Positions 7,913 to 15,175 of a stretch of 47,187 bases of DNA are shown here, one piece after another. The translations under genes and the position numbers were made by a program. How positions within the stretch are numbered: position 1 is the stretch's first letter; each line of letters begins with the position of its first letter. Below the pieces are notes generated by a model. That model was not told the DNA's origin, searched no databases, and saw only the letters and a list, made by a program, of their open reading frames with translations. The stretch spans positions 1 through 47,187 of the forward strand of contig CAIZNI010000012.1 of NCBI GenBank assembly GCA_903934295.1, read 5' to 3'. The DNA comes from an uncultured beta proteobacterium (GTDB lineage: Bacteria > Pseudomonadota > Gammaproteobacteria > Burkholderiales > Burkholderiaceae_E).

Positions 7913-7965
7913 TGTAATCAATGATTACAGTGAAATCACTGATTGCAGTGAAATCAATGATTTCA
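7913..7965 (-). promoter_or_regulatory. Three tandem 17-bp palindromic operators for fitAB
   Basis: Three palindromes lie at an exact 18-base spacing: TGTAATCA-A-TGATTACA (7913-7929), TGAAATCA-C-TGATTGCA (7931-7947) and TGAAATCA-A-TGATTTCA (7949-7965). The first and third are perfect inverted repeats around a central base; the second has one arm mismatch. A candidate -10 box (TACAAT on the minus strand, 7912-7917) overlaps the first, so occupancy should block transcription. Arrays of short palindromes are usual for ribbon-helix-helix antitoxins, which bind cooperatively. Confidence 0.75.
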
Positions 7966-8107
7966 CTCGCTCACGCTCTGAAAAACTCTTCCCCATTCTG
8001 CATACCGGGAAAATCCAGTAGGCGAACGCATCGGTCGGCGGTGGCGCCTGGGATGGGGGCCCCTTACCCCTAGGGGGGTGAAATCTCTAGGGTCCGAATT
8101 CCGGTAG

Positions 8108-8328
8108 GGCGCAAGCGGCTGGAGTGGTTGTGCCGCTACATCACCCGGCCTGCGTTGTCGGACGAGCGCATCGAGCGAGGCCGGAATCGCAAGCCGTGAA
8201 CGCCTGCAGCCCGATCGCAGACACGGCCCGGTGCGAGAAGCGGGTCAGCTTCGCGCCGTTCAGCCGCCTTGGATCCGACCCGCCGCTTGCGCCGGGACAG
8301 GGTGAGGGCGTTTGAAATTCCTATTCCC
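8108..8328 (+). mobile_element. IS91/ISCR-like remnant 1 with oriIS-like end
   Basis: Begins with a transposase piece (KRLEWLCRYITRPALSDERIE, minus its first residue usually aligned as RLE-LCRY-TRPAL in the family), then jumps to the shared 3' end sequence at about 8176. The last 21 bases, 8308-8328, fit GCGTTTGAANTNCCTAT plus four bases and closely resemble the oriIS end of ISCR elements as I remember it. Most of the transposase is missing. The right boundary coincides with the cut end of a GntR gene on the minus strand. Confidence 0.7.
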
Positions 8329-8517
8329 GCCGAGCCTCGGCAAGGCCTCCCGCAGGGGACTGCGACTGACACCCAGCTGAACGGCAACCTCCTCCTGCCT
8401 GAGCATCTGGCCAGGCGTGAACGCGCCAGCCAGGATGGCATCCCGAAGGCCCCGACACACCCGCCCTGGCAAAGAGAGGGCATCGGAAATGGCGATGGAA
8501 TACGTGGGCACGGACAT
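8329..8517 (-). pseudogene. GntR-family regulator, N-terminal half cut off at the oriIS-like end
   Basis: From the ATG at 8517 the minus strand encodes MSVPTYSIAISDALSLPGRV, CRGLRDAILAGAFTPGQML and RQEEVAVQLGVSRSPLREAL. This is the winged helix-turn-helix of the GntR/FadR type. It ends after PRLG, exactly where the oriIS-like end of IS91 remnant 1 begins, so the ligand-binding FCD domain is lost. It diverges from ridA, a common arrangement in which the regulator controls both genes. Without its sensor domain it may be inactive or an unregulated DNA binder. Confidence 0.75.
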
Positions 8518-8673
8518 GTGTTGGCAGACCCTATGACAACAAGCTCGAGGACGGAGGCACAGGCAGCGGGGTCGATCCGGCAGTTCGAAAGAAGACGAGT
8601 TTGCAGGCAGCTCACCCGGCAGCCGCACGGCTTCACTGTGCCTCAAGCTCCTTCGGCATCGAGCGGAAGATTG

Positions 8674-8702
8674 TTGAGATTGCACAAATTGCATTGTATA
8701 AA
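8674..8702 (+). promoter_or_regulatory. Sigma-70-type promoter with a possible GntR half-operator, for ridA
   Basis: TTGAGA (8674-8679), a 17-base spacer and TATAAA (8697-8702) make a near-consensus promoter facing ridA. The spacer and -10 hold GCACAAATTGC and ATTGTATAAAGT; the latter resembles the TTGTATACAA sites bound by FadR/FCD-type GntR proteins, matching the truncated divergent regulator. The start codon of ridA is 133 bases downstream, leaving a long leader. Confidence 0.55.
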
Positions 8703-8834
8703 GTCCTCAAACACGCAGGTAGGACGGCGAGCCGAGGCGGGGTCAGAGGTCGACCAGACCCGACAGCCGTCGTCGGCAGGCGCCGCGCACAGCCCGCAAT
8801 GATGTTCTTTCCTCTGCGCACAAGGACTTGCCAA

Positions 8835-9251
8835 ATGCCGACCCATGTCACCTACATCAACCCGCCCGGTGCGGCACCTGCGCAGGGCCTGTACAGCCAT
8901 GCCGCCAAGGTTGCCGCCGGCGACATCTACTTCATCGCCGGGCAGCTCTCGGTCGCGGACGACGGCGAGATCGTCGGCAAGAACGACTTCGAAGCACAGT
9001 TCCTGCGCGTCTTCGAGAACATGGGGACCACGCTCAAAGGCCTGGGCATCACCTTCGATCACGTCGCCAAGTTCACCACCTACTTCGTGCATTCGCAGGA
9101 CATCGAGGCGTTTATGGCACTGCGCGCGAAGCATTTCCCGCGGCTCTTCAAGAGTTCGGTCTTCCCTCCCAACACGATTTGCGTGATCGATCGGCTCGTC
9201 AAAGAGGGTTTCCTCTTCGAGGTCGAGGCGATTGCACGGGCAGCCGATTGA
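8835..9251 (+). CDS. RidA/YjgF-family protein (enamine/imine deaminase or relative)
   Basis: A 138-residue protein of the RidA (YjgF/YER057c/UK114) family. It shows GLYSHAAKVAAGDIYFIAGQ, SVADDGEIVGKNDFEAQFLR, VFENMGTTLKGLGITFDHVA and the ending FLFEVEAIARA. Archetypal RidA has an arginine near the C-terminus (about Arg105) that binds the carboxylate of imine substrates; here the equivalent stretch reads NTICVIDRLVKEGFLFEVEA, with an Arg present but the context changed, so it may belong to the broader Rid subgroups acting in a degradation pathway. The ATG at 8835 has AAGGA eight bases upstream. The divergent GntR stub suggests it was regulated by substrate. Confidence 0.85.
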   Translation: MPTHVTYINPPGAAPAQGLYSHAAKVAAGDIYFIAGQLSVADDGEIVGKNDFEAQFLRVFENMGTTLKGLGITFDHVAKFTTYFVHSQDIEAFMALRAKHFPRLFKSSVFPPNTICVIDRLVKEGFLFEVEAIARAAD

Positions 9252-9337
9252 GCGTGTCGCTTTCGCTCTGGACGTTCCGAACGCATTGATGCAAGCAGTG
9301 GATGCAGATAAATGAACGCAGAAAGTCTCTCTCGACG

Positions 9338-9630
9338 CTAAGCGCAGGGGCGCTGGCCCTCGTGCTCAAGCCTATCGATATTGCGCCGCAGCCAGGCGAT
9401 CGAGCGCCCGCCCAGCGACCGCCCCAGCAACCGCTCGGCGCAGTCCACCGCAGCCAAGAGCCCTCGCAACTGAATGCCGGTATGAAGCCCGGCGCGGTGT
9501 GCAAGCAGCGCCAGATCCTCGGTGGCGAGATTGCCGGCCGCCCCCAGTGCGAACGGGCAGCCACCGATCCCGCCGACGCTTGCATCGAAGCGCCGCACAC
9601 CGCACGTCAGCGCGGCATAGGCGTCCGACG
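9338..9630 (-). pseudogene. HMG-CoA lyase-like protein, C-terminal remnant
   Basis: The minus strand encodes DAYAALTCGVRRFDASVGGI, then GGCPFALGAAGNLATEDLAL, then LAHRAGLHTGIQLRGLL, and a stop at 9338. GGCP with the flanking A-G-N-x-ATED block is the signature of hydroxymethylglutaryl-CoA lyases and related HMGL-domain enzymes; the Cys of GGCP is catalytic. The N-terminal two thirds of the TIM barrel is missing, and the sequence upstream of about 9630 does not match the family. It is a fragment. Confidence 0.75.
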
Positions 9631-9714
9631 CGATCGTGCACGGGTACGACACGCCCGAGTTGACCGAGGTCAAGAACAGCCAAATCGCCTGAAGGTCGGC
9701 GGCGTCAACTGGCC

Positions 9715-9745
9715 GGACGCTATCACTTCGGACGCTGTCACTTGC
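9715..9745. repeat. Two-unit tandem repeat, possible insertion-sequence tip
   Basis: GGACGCTATCACTTC is followed at once by GGACGCTGTCACTTG. Short direct repeats of this sort occur at tips of IS21-type elements, but no transposase lies nearby, so the origin is uncertain. The 9631-9861 stretch otherwise holds nothing recognisable. Confidence 0.35.
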
Positions 9746-9861
9746 ACACGACCTGTGTTGACCCGGACACGAGGTGACGGGTGAGGCGCCCCACTTGGTG
9801 GATATCGCGGTTCACACCTGAGGATGCGCCGCGAGTGTGACAGATCAGGTTACGGGTCGGA

Positions 9862-11094
9862 CTACGGCAACTCCAGCAGCGTCGGCACGCGGAGATGCCT
9901 CCCCAAGACCCCCCGGGCGCCAAGGTCCGCGTGCCCCCACACCCACAAGCTTCCGTCCGTGCGCACCGCGAACGAGCGCAGGCTGCCCAATTGGACAGAC
10001 GCCACGTTTTTGATCCCTTTTGGCATTACCGGCTTCGGGTAGTACGGGTCGTCATCGTTCCCGCGACCGACACCGATCTGGCCCCAGCCGTCGTGGCCCC
10101 ACATCCGCAGCGTGCCATCGTTGAGCAGCGCCGCCGCGTGACCGAAGCCGAGAGTGAGCGCCTTCACCTTAGTGAGGCCAGGCACCTGGATGGGCAGGAG
10201 GTTGCGGCCGCCCGGGTCATCAGGCGATGGATTGTCCGTGCCGTTCCCCATCAGCCCGGCCACGCCTGATCCCCACGTCCACACCGTCCCATCGTCTCGC
10301 ACCGCACCCGAGACGTCGTTGCCGCCAAATCCAGCGAGTCCAGCGGCCACGCCGACGATGCGGTCGAGGCCGCTCACCTCGGCCGGCGTCCAGCCGCTGT
10401 CGCGCGTGCCGTTGCCAAGTTGACCGTCGCGGTTGTTACCCCAAGCCATTACCTTACCGTCAGCCCTGAGCGCGAGGTTGTGTCCGCGCGCGGCAGCGAT
10501 CTGCTTGATGCCCTGCAGGCCCGGCACCTGGGTTGGGCTGATGGCTATCGCCGAATGCAGCGTCTTCGGCGCTCCATCACCAATCGCGCCTTCGTTCCTG
10601 GTGCCCCAGGCCCACACCGTGCCGTCTTTGCGCAGCGCCACGCCGTGCTTCGAGCCGGCTTCAATCTGGATGATGTCTTTGAGCCCCGTCACTGGCACCG
10701 GTGTGACCGACGGCTTCGGGTAGCGCCCCGGCTCTGAGCTCGCGCCCATGGGCCCGTTACCCAACTGCCCCGCGTCGTTAGAGCCCCAGGCAATGACGGT
10801 GCCGTCTTCGAGCAAGGCGTATTGGGTCGTCTCGCCCCTGGCGACCTGCAGCACCTTGCCTGGCAGGTCGATGACGACGGGAGCGGGAATGAAGCGATTC
10901 GCGGACACTGGCCGCGCGGCCTCCCCATTCGGATCACGTCCCCAACCGACGACGGTCCCGTCGGCCTTGACGACAAGGGTGAAGCCGCTGCCGGAGGCGA
11001 TGTCGCGAATCAGTGGCGCGGTTTGAGCCATGGCCGCGGCCGGCGTCAGCAGGGCAATGGCAAGGGCGTACGACATCAGCTTCATGAAGACCAT
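9862..11094 (-). CDS. Secreted RCC1-repeat (seven-bladed propeller-like) protein
   Basis: A 410-residue protein with a signal peptide (MKLMSYALAIALLTPAAAMA, cleavage probably after AMAQ) and six to seven RCC1-type repeats. Repeats show the typical G-x-x-H/F-x-x-AL-x-x-DG-x-V-x-x-WG pattern: LVVKADGTVVGWG, YALLEDGTVIAWGSNDAGQL, VALRKDGTVWAWG, LALRADGKVMAWGNN, AVRDDGTVWTWG, ALLNDGTLRMWGHDGWGQIG, AVRTDGSLWVWG. RCC1 propellers bind proteins or DNA; exported bacterial ones are common but rarely characterised. An ATG at 11085 is the alternative start. It stands alone between remnants, intact in length. Confidence 0.85.
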   Translation of the reverse strand: MVFMKLMSYALAIALLTPAAAMAQTAPLIRDIASGSGFTLVVKADGTVVGWGRDPNGEAARPVSANRFIPAPVVIDLPGKVLQVARGETTQYALLEDGTVIAWGSNDAGQLGNGPMGASSEPGRYPKPSVTPVPVTGLKDIIQIEAGSKHGVALRKDGTVWAWGTRNEGAIGDGAPKTLHSAIAISPTQVPGLQGIKQIAAARGHNLALRADGKVMAWGNNRDGQLGNGTRDSGWTPAEVSGLDRIVGVAAGLAGFGGNDVSGAVRDDGTVWTWGSGVAGLMGNGTDNPSPDDPGGRNLLPIQVPGLTKVKALTLGFGHAAALLNDGTLRMWGHDGWGQIGVGRGNDDDPYYPKPVMPKGIKNVASVQLGSLRSFAVRTDGSLWVWGHADLGARGVLGRHLRVPTLLELP

Positions 11095-11118
11095 CTTAGT
11101 CTTTCATCCGGACTCGTC

Positions 11119-11337
11119 AATTCAGGCCACGCGAATCGACTTGCCCGTTCGCAACATCTCAGCAGGATCCCAGCGTGCAAGTCGGTCCTTAAGTCGCCAG
11201 GCCGATTCCATCATCCCGGCAAATCCTCGGACGCATTCGACTCCAACGGCCATGGTCACCGGGTCGCCTGGACGGTCACCATTGGGCAGCGTCAAGCCGC
11301 TTGCAGCGCCGAGGCTCGTGCTGGCGCCCGCAACAGG
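11119..11337 (-). other. Possible C-terminal coding remnant downstream of the gyrB fragment
   Basis: On the minus strand a frame reads MAVGVECVRGFAGMMESAW, then RLKDRLARWDPAEMLRTGKS, then IRVA and a stop at 11119. It looks like a real protein tail (an -RLKDR-DP- ending is seen in some FAD-linked oxidases) but I cannot assign it. Confidence 0.25.
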
Positions 11338-11953
11338 TCAGACGTCTATATTCCGCGCCCCCAGCGCGTTCTTCTCGATGAACGCACGCCGCGGCTCCAC
11401 CTCGTCGCCCATCAGCGTCGTGAAGATCTGGTCGGCTGCGATCGCGTCCTCGATCTGCACCCGCAGCAGGCGGCGTGCCGACGCGTCCATCGTGGTCTCC
11501 CAGAGCTGGATCGCGTTCATCTCGCCCAGGCCCTTGTAGCGCTGCCGCCCAACATTGCGCTCGGCGTCCGACAGCAGCCAGCGCATCGCGTCCCGGAAAT
11601 CGACCACCGCATGCGAGCGCTGCCGCTCGCCGTTGCCGCGCTTGATCTGGGCACCGTCAGCGATCAGCCCGCCCACGGTCTGCGCGCACTCCACCAGCAC
11701 CTTGTAGTCGGACGAGAGGAGGAAGTGCGGATCGATCGCGCTCGCCCGCACGTTGCCGTGGTGCTTGCGCAGGATCCGCAGCGACCACTGCTCCTCCTTG
11801 TCGTCGAAGCGCACGGCGACGCTCGCGCCCGCGTCGTTGTCGATCTTCTGGGCCGCGCTCTGGTAGCGCGCCATCGCCGTCTCCAGGCGCAGCGCGCTCG
11901 CCCTGGCAGCGGCCTCGTCGGACAGCTCGAGCTCGGTGCCGACATCGACATGC
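11338..11953 (-). pseudogene. gyrB: DNA gyrase subunit B, C-terminal fragment
   Basis: About 205 residues of GyrB on the minus strand ending in the true C-terminus: [20 protein letters not shown], then [20 protein letters not shown], then [20 protein letters not shown], then [20 protein letters not shown] and ARNIDV-stop. RYKGLGEMN is the core motif of the TOPRIM-tail region of gyrase B. The ATPase, transducer and most TOPRIM residues are missing. The 5' side is cut at 11953 by an IS91-like transposase tail on the other strand. The residue in [12 protein letters not shown] departs from the usual [12 protein letters not shown], so the copy has drifted. A complete gyrB must exist elsewhere for the cell to live. 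Confidence 0.88.
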
Positions 11954-12377
11954 AGCGCTGCCCGAGGTGCGGCGGCGCGACGGTGAAGATCATCGCGGCG
12001 ATCCTGGCGCGTGCGGTGATCGGCAAGATCCTCACCCACCTGGGGCTGGATCCTCAGCCGCTGCCGCGCAGCAAGGCGCGCGAGGTGGGGCTCGAGTTCG
12101 CCGCCTGAGAGGCGGGGGCCGGCGCGGGCACCCGCCCCGTGGCGTGCAGCGGCTGGCGTGCAGCCTGGGTGATGCTGCGCGCGATGTGCGCGCAACGTGC
12201 CCGAGCGCGCCGCCGAGCCCGAGAGCGAGGCCGGAATCGCACGCCGTGAACGCCTGCAGCCCGATCGCAGACACGGCCCGGTGCGAGAAGCGGGTCAGCT
12301 TCGCGCCGTTCAGCCGCCTTGGATCCGACCCGCCGCTTGCGCCGGGCCAGGGTGAGGGCGTTTGAATTGCCTATCCA
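11954..12377 (+). mobile_element. IS91/ISCR-like remnant 2: transposase C-terminus plus oriIS-like end
   Basis: The plus strand encodes [20 protein letters not shown], then [20 protein letters not shown], ending LEFAA and a stop at 12108. This is the C-terminal end of an IS91-type transposase with its CPxCGG zinc motif. After it comes the 3' end sequence (about 12200-12357) shared with remnants 1 and 3, finishing in the oriIS-like end at 12358-12377 (GCGTTTGAATTGCCTATCC). The left side joins the gyrB fragment directly, so the element's own 5' part is deleted. A tctC-type gene starts 73 bases after the oriIS-like end. Confidence 0.78.
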
Positions 12378-12449
12378 CCGCGCGCGCGTTAGGCTGTGCA
12401 TGGCGGCGCCGCGAGCGTCGCTTGCGATAACAACAAGCAGGAGACCCCG

Positions 12450-13424
12450 ATGCGCAGAAGACAGGTCATCTCGACAATCGCCTCGATGGCGGCACTCGGC
12501 GTGGCGCCGGCGGTGCGCGCGCAGGCTGCGTCCTATCCGAATCGTCCGATCAAGATCGTCGTTCCCTTCACCGCCGGCAGCGGCGCCGACAGCGGCTCGC
12601 GCGTCTATGGCGAGATGCTCACCAAGTTGCTCGGTCAGACCATCGTGGTCGAGAATCGCCCTGGCGCGAGCGGCCTCATCGCGATCCAGGCGGTTCGCAG
12701 CGCGCCCGCCGACGGCTACACCGTGTTCTGCGGCACCAACACGCCGATGTGCGTGCTGCCGGTGCTCAACCGCAACCTGGCCTACGATCCCTTCAAGGAC
12801 TTCCGGCCGGTGCACGGCTTCGGCATCGGCGTGGCCTCGTTCATCGTCAAGGGCGATTCGCCCTTCCGCACGCTGCCCGATCTGATCGCGGCGGTGAAGC
12901 GCGAGAAGCGCGCTCTGACGGTGGGCAATTATTCCGATGGCTACATGCTGATCGGCGCCTGGCTGGGGCTGGCCGCCGGCGTCCCGGTCAACCACGTGCC
13001 CTACAAGGGCGGCGCGCAGCTGCAGAACGACGTGATGGCCGGCGCGCTGGAGTTCGGCATCAATGACCTCGGCGGCATCGTCGAGAACGTCAAGGGCGGA
13101 CGTCTGCGGTGCCTCGCCACCACCGGCGCGCAGCGCGACCGTCTTCTGGCCGATGTCCCGACGATGATGGAACTCGGCTACAGCGACTTCGAGAGCTACA
13201 CCTTCTCGTCGCTGTTCGTGCGCAGCGAGACGCCAGACGACATCACGAACAAGCTCGCCGACGCGGTGCGCACGGTGTTGAACTCGCCCGAGGGCAAGGC
13301 CTACCAGGCCACCCAGCCCAGCCTGCCGATGATGATGCACACGAAGGAGCTCGGCGACTTCCAGCGCCGGGAGTTCGAACGCTTTCGCAAGGTGGCGCAG
13401 GCGGCGGGCATCCAGCCGAAGTAG
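12450..13424 (+). CDS. Bug/TctC-family periplasmic solute-binding receptor
   Basis: A 324-residue extracytoplasmic receptor. The N-terminus is a Sec/Tat-like signal (MRRRQVISTIASMAALGVAP, cleavage near VRAQA). Family motifs follow: YPNRPIKIVVPFTAGSGADS, VVENRPGASGLIAIQ, PADGYTVFCG, VNHVPYKGGAQLQNDVMAG, and the ending SPEGKAYQ. Bug receptors bind carboxylates or related small molecules; many act without a dedicated TctAB pump. The ATG at 12450 has AGGAG seven bases upstream. It sits directly behind the IS91-like end, so its native upstream partners are gone. The ligand cannot be predicted. Confidence 0.9.
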   Translation: MRRRQVISTIASMAALGVAPAVRAQAASYPNRPIKIVVPFTAGSGADSGSRVYGEMLTKLLGQTIVVENRPGASGLIAIQAVRSAPADGYTVFCGTNTPMCVLPVLNRNLAYDPFKDFRPVHGFGIGVASFIVKGDSPFRTLPDLIAAVKREKRALTVGNYSDGYMLIGAWLGLAAGVPVNHVPYKGGAQLQNDVMAGALEFGINDLGGIVENVKGGRLRCLATTGAQRDRLLADVPTMMELGYSDFESYTFSSLFVRSETPDDITNKLADAVRTVLNSPEGKAYQATQPSLPMMMHTKELGDFQRREFERFRKVAQAAGIQPK

Positions 13425-13505
13425 ACCGCAGCCAGGCGCTGGCCGCTCGTCGCCGCGCCTCGGCCCGTTCCCGGCAGCCGAGCGGTTCGCCGCACGGCGG
13501 TCCGC

Positions 13506-13752
13506 TCAGGTGGTGTCGAATCCGCGCCGGCGCACGAACTCGCCCCAGTCGGCACGCTGGCTGCGCGAGTACATCGCCACCCGTTCCTGCGACCAGCCCC
13601 GGCGGCATCGGGTCGTCGCGCCAGGCGCGGTGCGTGGTGTGGCGAGCCATCGCGAGCAGGGCGTCGAGTCCGTCGAGGTCGTCGGGCACCTCGATGTCTT
13701 CGCCGTAGCGCTCGCGCAGGATGATCCGCAGGGCGGCCGCGGTTTCGTTCAT
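13506..13752 (-). pseudogene. Nitroreductase with its central region deleted
   Basis: The minus strand starts at the ATG at 13752 with AALRIILRERYGEDIEVPDD and LDALLAMARHTTHRAWRDDP, resembling the N-terminal nitroreductase segment that follows the start and binds FMN. A frame change then leads to WSQERVAMYSRSQRADWGEF and VRRRGFDTT-stop at 13506, which matches a nitroreductase C-terminus. The interval length is not a multiple of three and about 150 or more residues are missing. This points to a deletion joining the two ends; it cannot encode a working flavoprotein. Confidence 0.6.
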
Positions 13753-13794
13753 GGCTCGTGGAGTCGGTGACGGCGGCGCGCGGCGCGGCGCAGC

Positions 13795-14041
13795 TCAGTC
13801 GAGCTGCAGATTCTCGCACCGGATGATCTCGCCCCAGATGGCGGTTTCCTTGCGGATGCGCTCGTTGAACTCCCTCGGCGTGATGAGACCGATATCGCCG
13901 TGGGGCAGCAGCTGCTTCACGAGGTTGGGGTCATCGCGCAGGCTGGCCAGCGCCGCGTGGAGCTTGTCGATGATCTCGGGCGGCGTCCTGGCCGGGGCCA
14001 CCAGAGCGCACCAGAACACCACCTCCACGTCGGGAAAGCCG
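13795..14041 (-). pseudogene. Bug/TctC-family receptor, C-terminal fragment
   Basis: The minus strand encodes GFPDVEVVFWCALVAPARTP, PEIIDKLHAALASLRDDPN and ITPREFNERIRKETAIWGEI, ending LQLD and a stop at 13795. This is the last quarter of a TctC receptor, containing the conserved APARTPPEIIDKL helix. The 5' side is cut at the start of IS91-like remnant 3. It is not a copy of the intact receptor at 12450-13424; the sequences differ throughout. Confidence 0.82.
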
Positions 14042-14045
14042 GCCG

Positions 14046-14297
14046 GACGAGCGCATCGAGGTCGACGCGGCAGGGCAGGTACAGCTGGAGTTGAAGACGC
14101 CGTGGCGAGACGGCACGACGCACCTGTTGATGAGTCCGCTGGAGTTCATGCAGCGGCTGGCGTGCCCGAGCGCGCCGCCGAGCCCGAGAGCGAGGCCAGA
14201 ATCGCACGCCGTGAACGCCTGCAGCCCGATCGCAGACACGGCCCGGTGCGAGAAGCGGGTCAGCTTCCCGCCGTTCAGCCGGCTTGGATCCGACCCG
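14046..14297 (+). mobile_element. IS91/ISCR-like remnant 3, transposase middle joined to the 3' end
   Basis: Reads DERIEVDAAGQVQLELKTPW, then RDGTTHLLMSPLEFMQRLA, the conserved post-catalytic block of IS91-type transposases. It then passes directly into the 3' end sequence common to remnants 1 and 2 (GTGAACGCCTGCAGCCCG and onward) but stops at about 14297, before the oriIS-like end. The transposase C-terminal zinc motif is deleted here. Remnant 1 ends its coding part at the same DERIE residues with which this one begins. Confidence 0.72.
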
Positions 14298-14441
14298 AAG
14301 GAGTTCAGCTTCAGATCAGCAGGCCGAAGCCGTCTGTACCCCTGCCTTCTCCGCGCTTCGCACTGCCGAAACGCAGCCAGGGTCCGCGACAGCGAAAGGC
14401 GTTCTGCTTGACGGAATCCCTATGGCGGATCACAATCCCGC

Positions 14442-14720
14442 ATGATTCGCTCTTTCGCCTGCGCTGATACCGAGGCCCTGTTCCACAGCCGTGCTGTATC
14501 CCGCTTCCGCAACATCGAGCGCGTCGCGAGACGCAAGTTGCTTCAGATCCACGCCGCCACCGAGCCGGCCAGCCTGCGCGTCCCACCGGGCAACAAGCTG
14601 GCGGTGCTGAAGGCCGACCGCAAGGGCCAGCACAGCATTCGCATCAACGATCAGTGGCGAATCTGCTTTGTCTGGAAGACTGATGGCGCGCATCGCGTCG
14701 AGATCGTGGACTACCACTAG
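14442..14720 (+). CDS. higB: HigB-type toxin (RelE/ParE superfamily)
   Basis: A 92-residue toxin of the plasmid-maintenance killer type. It shows MIRSFACADTEALFHS, FRNIERVARRKLLQIHAAT, LRVPPGNKLAVLKADRKGQH and SIRINDQWRICFVW with the ending HRVEIVDYH, all characteristic of this compact HigB class. It is not closely related to the 1564 toxin, which belongs to the longer HigB class. The antitoxin gene begins within about a dozen bases, so the pair is one transcription unit. Confidence 0.93.
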   Translation: MIRSFACADTEALFHSRAVSRFRNIERVARRKLLQIHAATEPASLRVPPGNKLAVLKADRKGQHSIRINDQWRICFVWKTDGAHRVEIVDYH

Positions 14721-14731
14721 GAATGCGGAAC

Positions 14732-15037
14732 ATGGCCAAGTTGCTCGAAGAGATTCATCCTGGCGAGATCCTGCTGGAGGATTTCATGAAGCCCATGGGC
14801 ATCAGCGCCCGCCAGCTCGCGGCGGACATCGATGTCTCGCCGAGCAGGATCAGCGAACTGGTGAATGGCCAGCGCCCCATCACCGCGGATACAGCGCTGC
14901 GGCTCGGGTTGTTCTTCGGCATGGAGCCCCGGTTCTGGCTGAACCTGCAGTCCGAGTACGACATTCGCGTCGCGGACCGGGAACTCCGAGCCAAGCTTTC
15001 GCCGAGGATCCGTGTCTTTCAGCCAGTGGCGGGGTGA
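14732..15037 (+). CDS. higA: HigA-type antitoxin (Xre family)
   Basis: About 101 residues: MAKLLEEIHPGEILLEDFM, GISARQLAADIDVSPSRISE, NGQRPITADTALRLGLFFGM and EPRFWLNLQSEYDIRVAD. These are the standard HigA features, with helix-turn-helix DNA binding followed by the dimer/toxin-contact region. I prefer the ATG at 14732, nine bases after an AGGA; the ATG at 14723 is possible and would add three residues. It should bind HigB and repress the shared promoter upstream of 14442. Confidence 0.93.
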   Translation: MAKLLEEIHPGEILLEDFMKPMGISARQLAADIDVSPSRISELVNGQRPITADTALRLGLFFGMEPRFWLNLQSEYDIRVADRELRAKLSPRIRVFQPVAG

Positions 15038-15175
15038 CGTTCCGCGTTCAGCACTTCTGCTGACCTTTTGACGCGGGCCCGAGAGCTGCCAAGGGGCCGG
15101 GCGCCATCCTCAGGGCGATGGGCGCGGCCAGGCCCGGGACGTGCAGGGTCGACACCGGAATGCGCCAGCCGGCCG

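Noticed and set aside
8060-8095. GC-rich palindromes GGGGGCCCC and CCCCTAGGGG as a terminator or terIS
   Set aside because: The stems have no loop and no transcript clearly ends there; terIS sequences of this element are not known to me.
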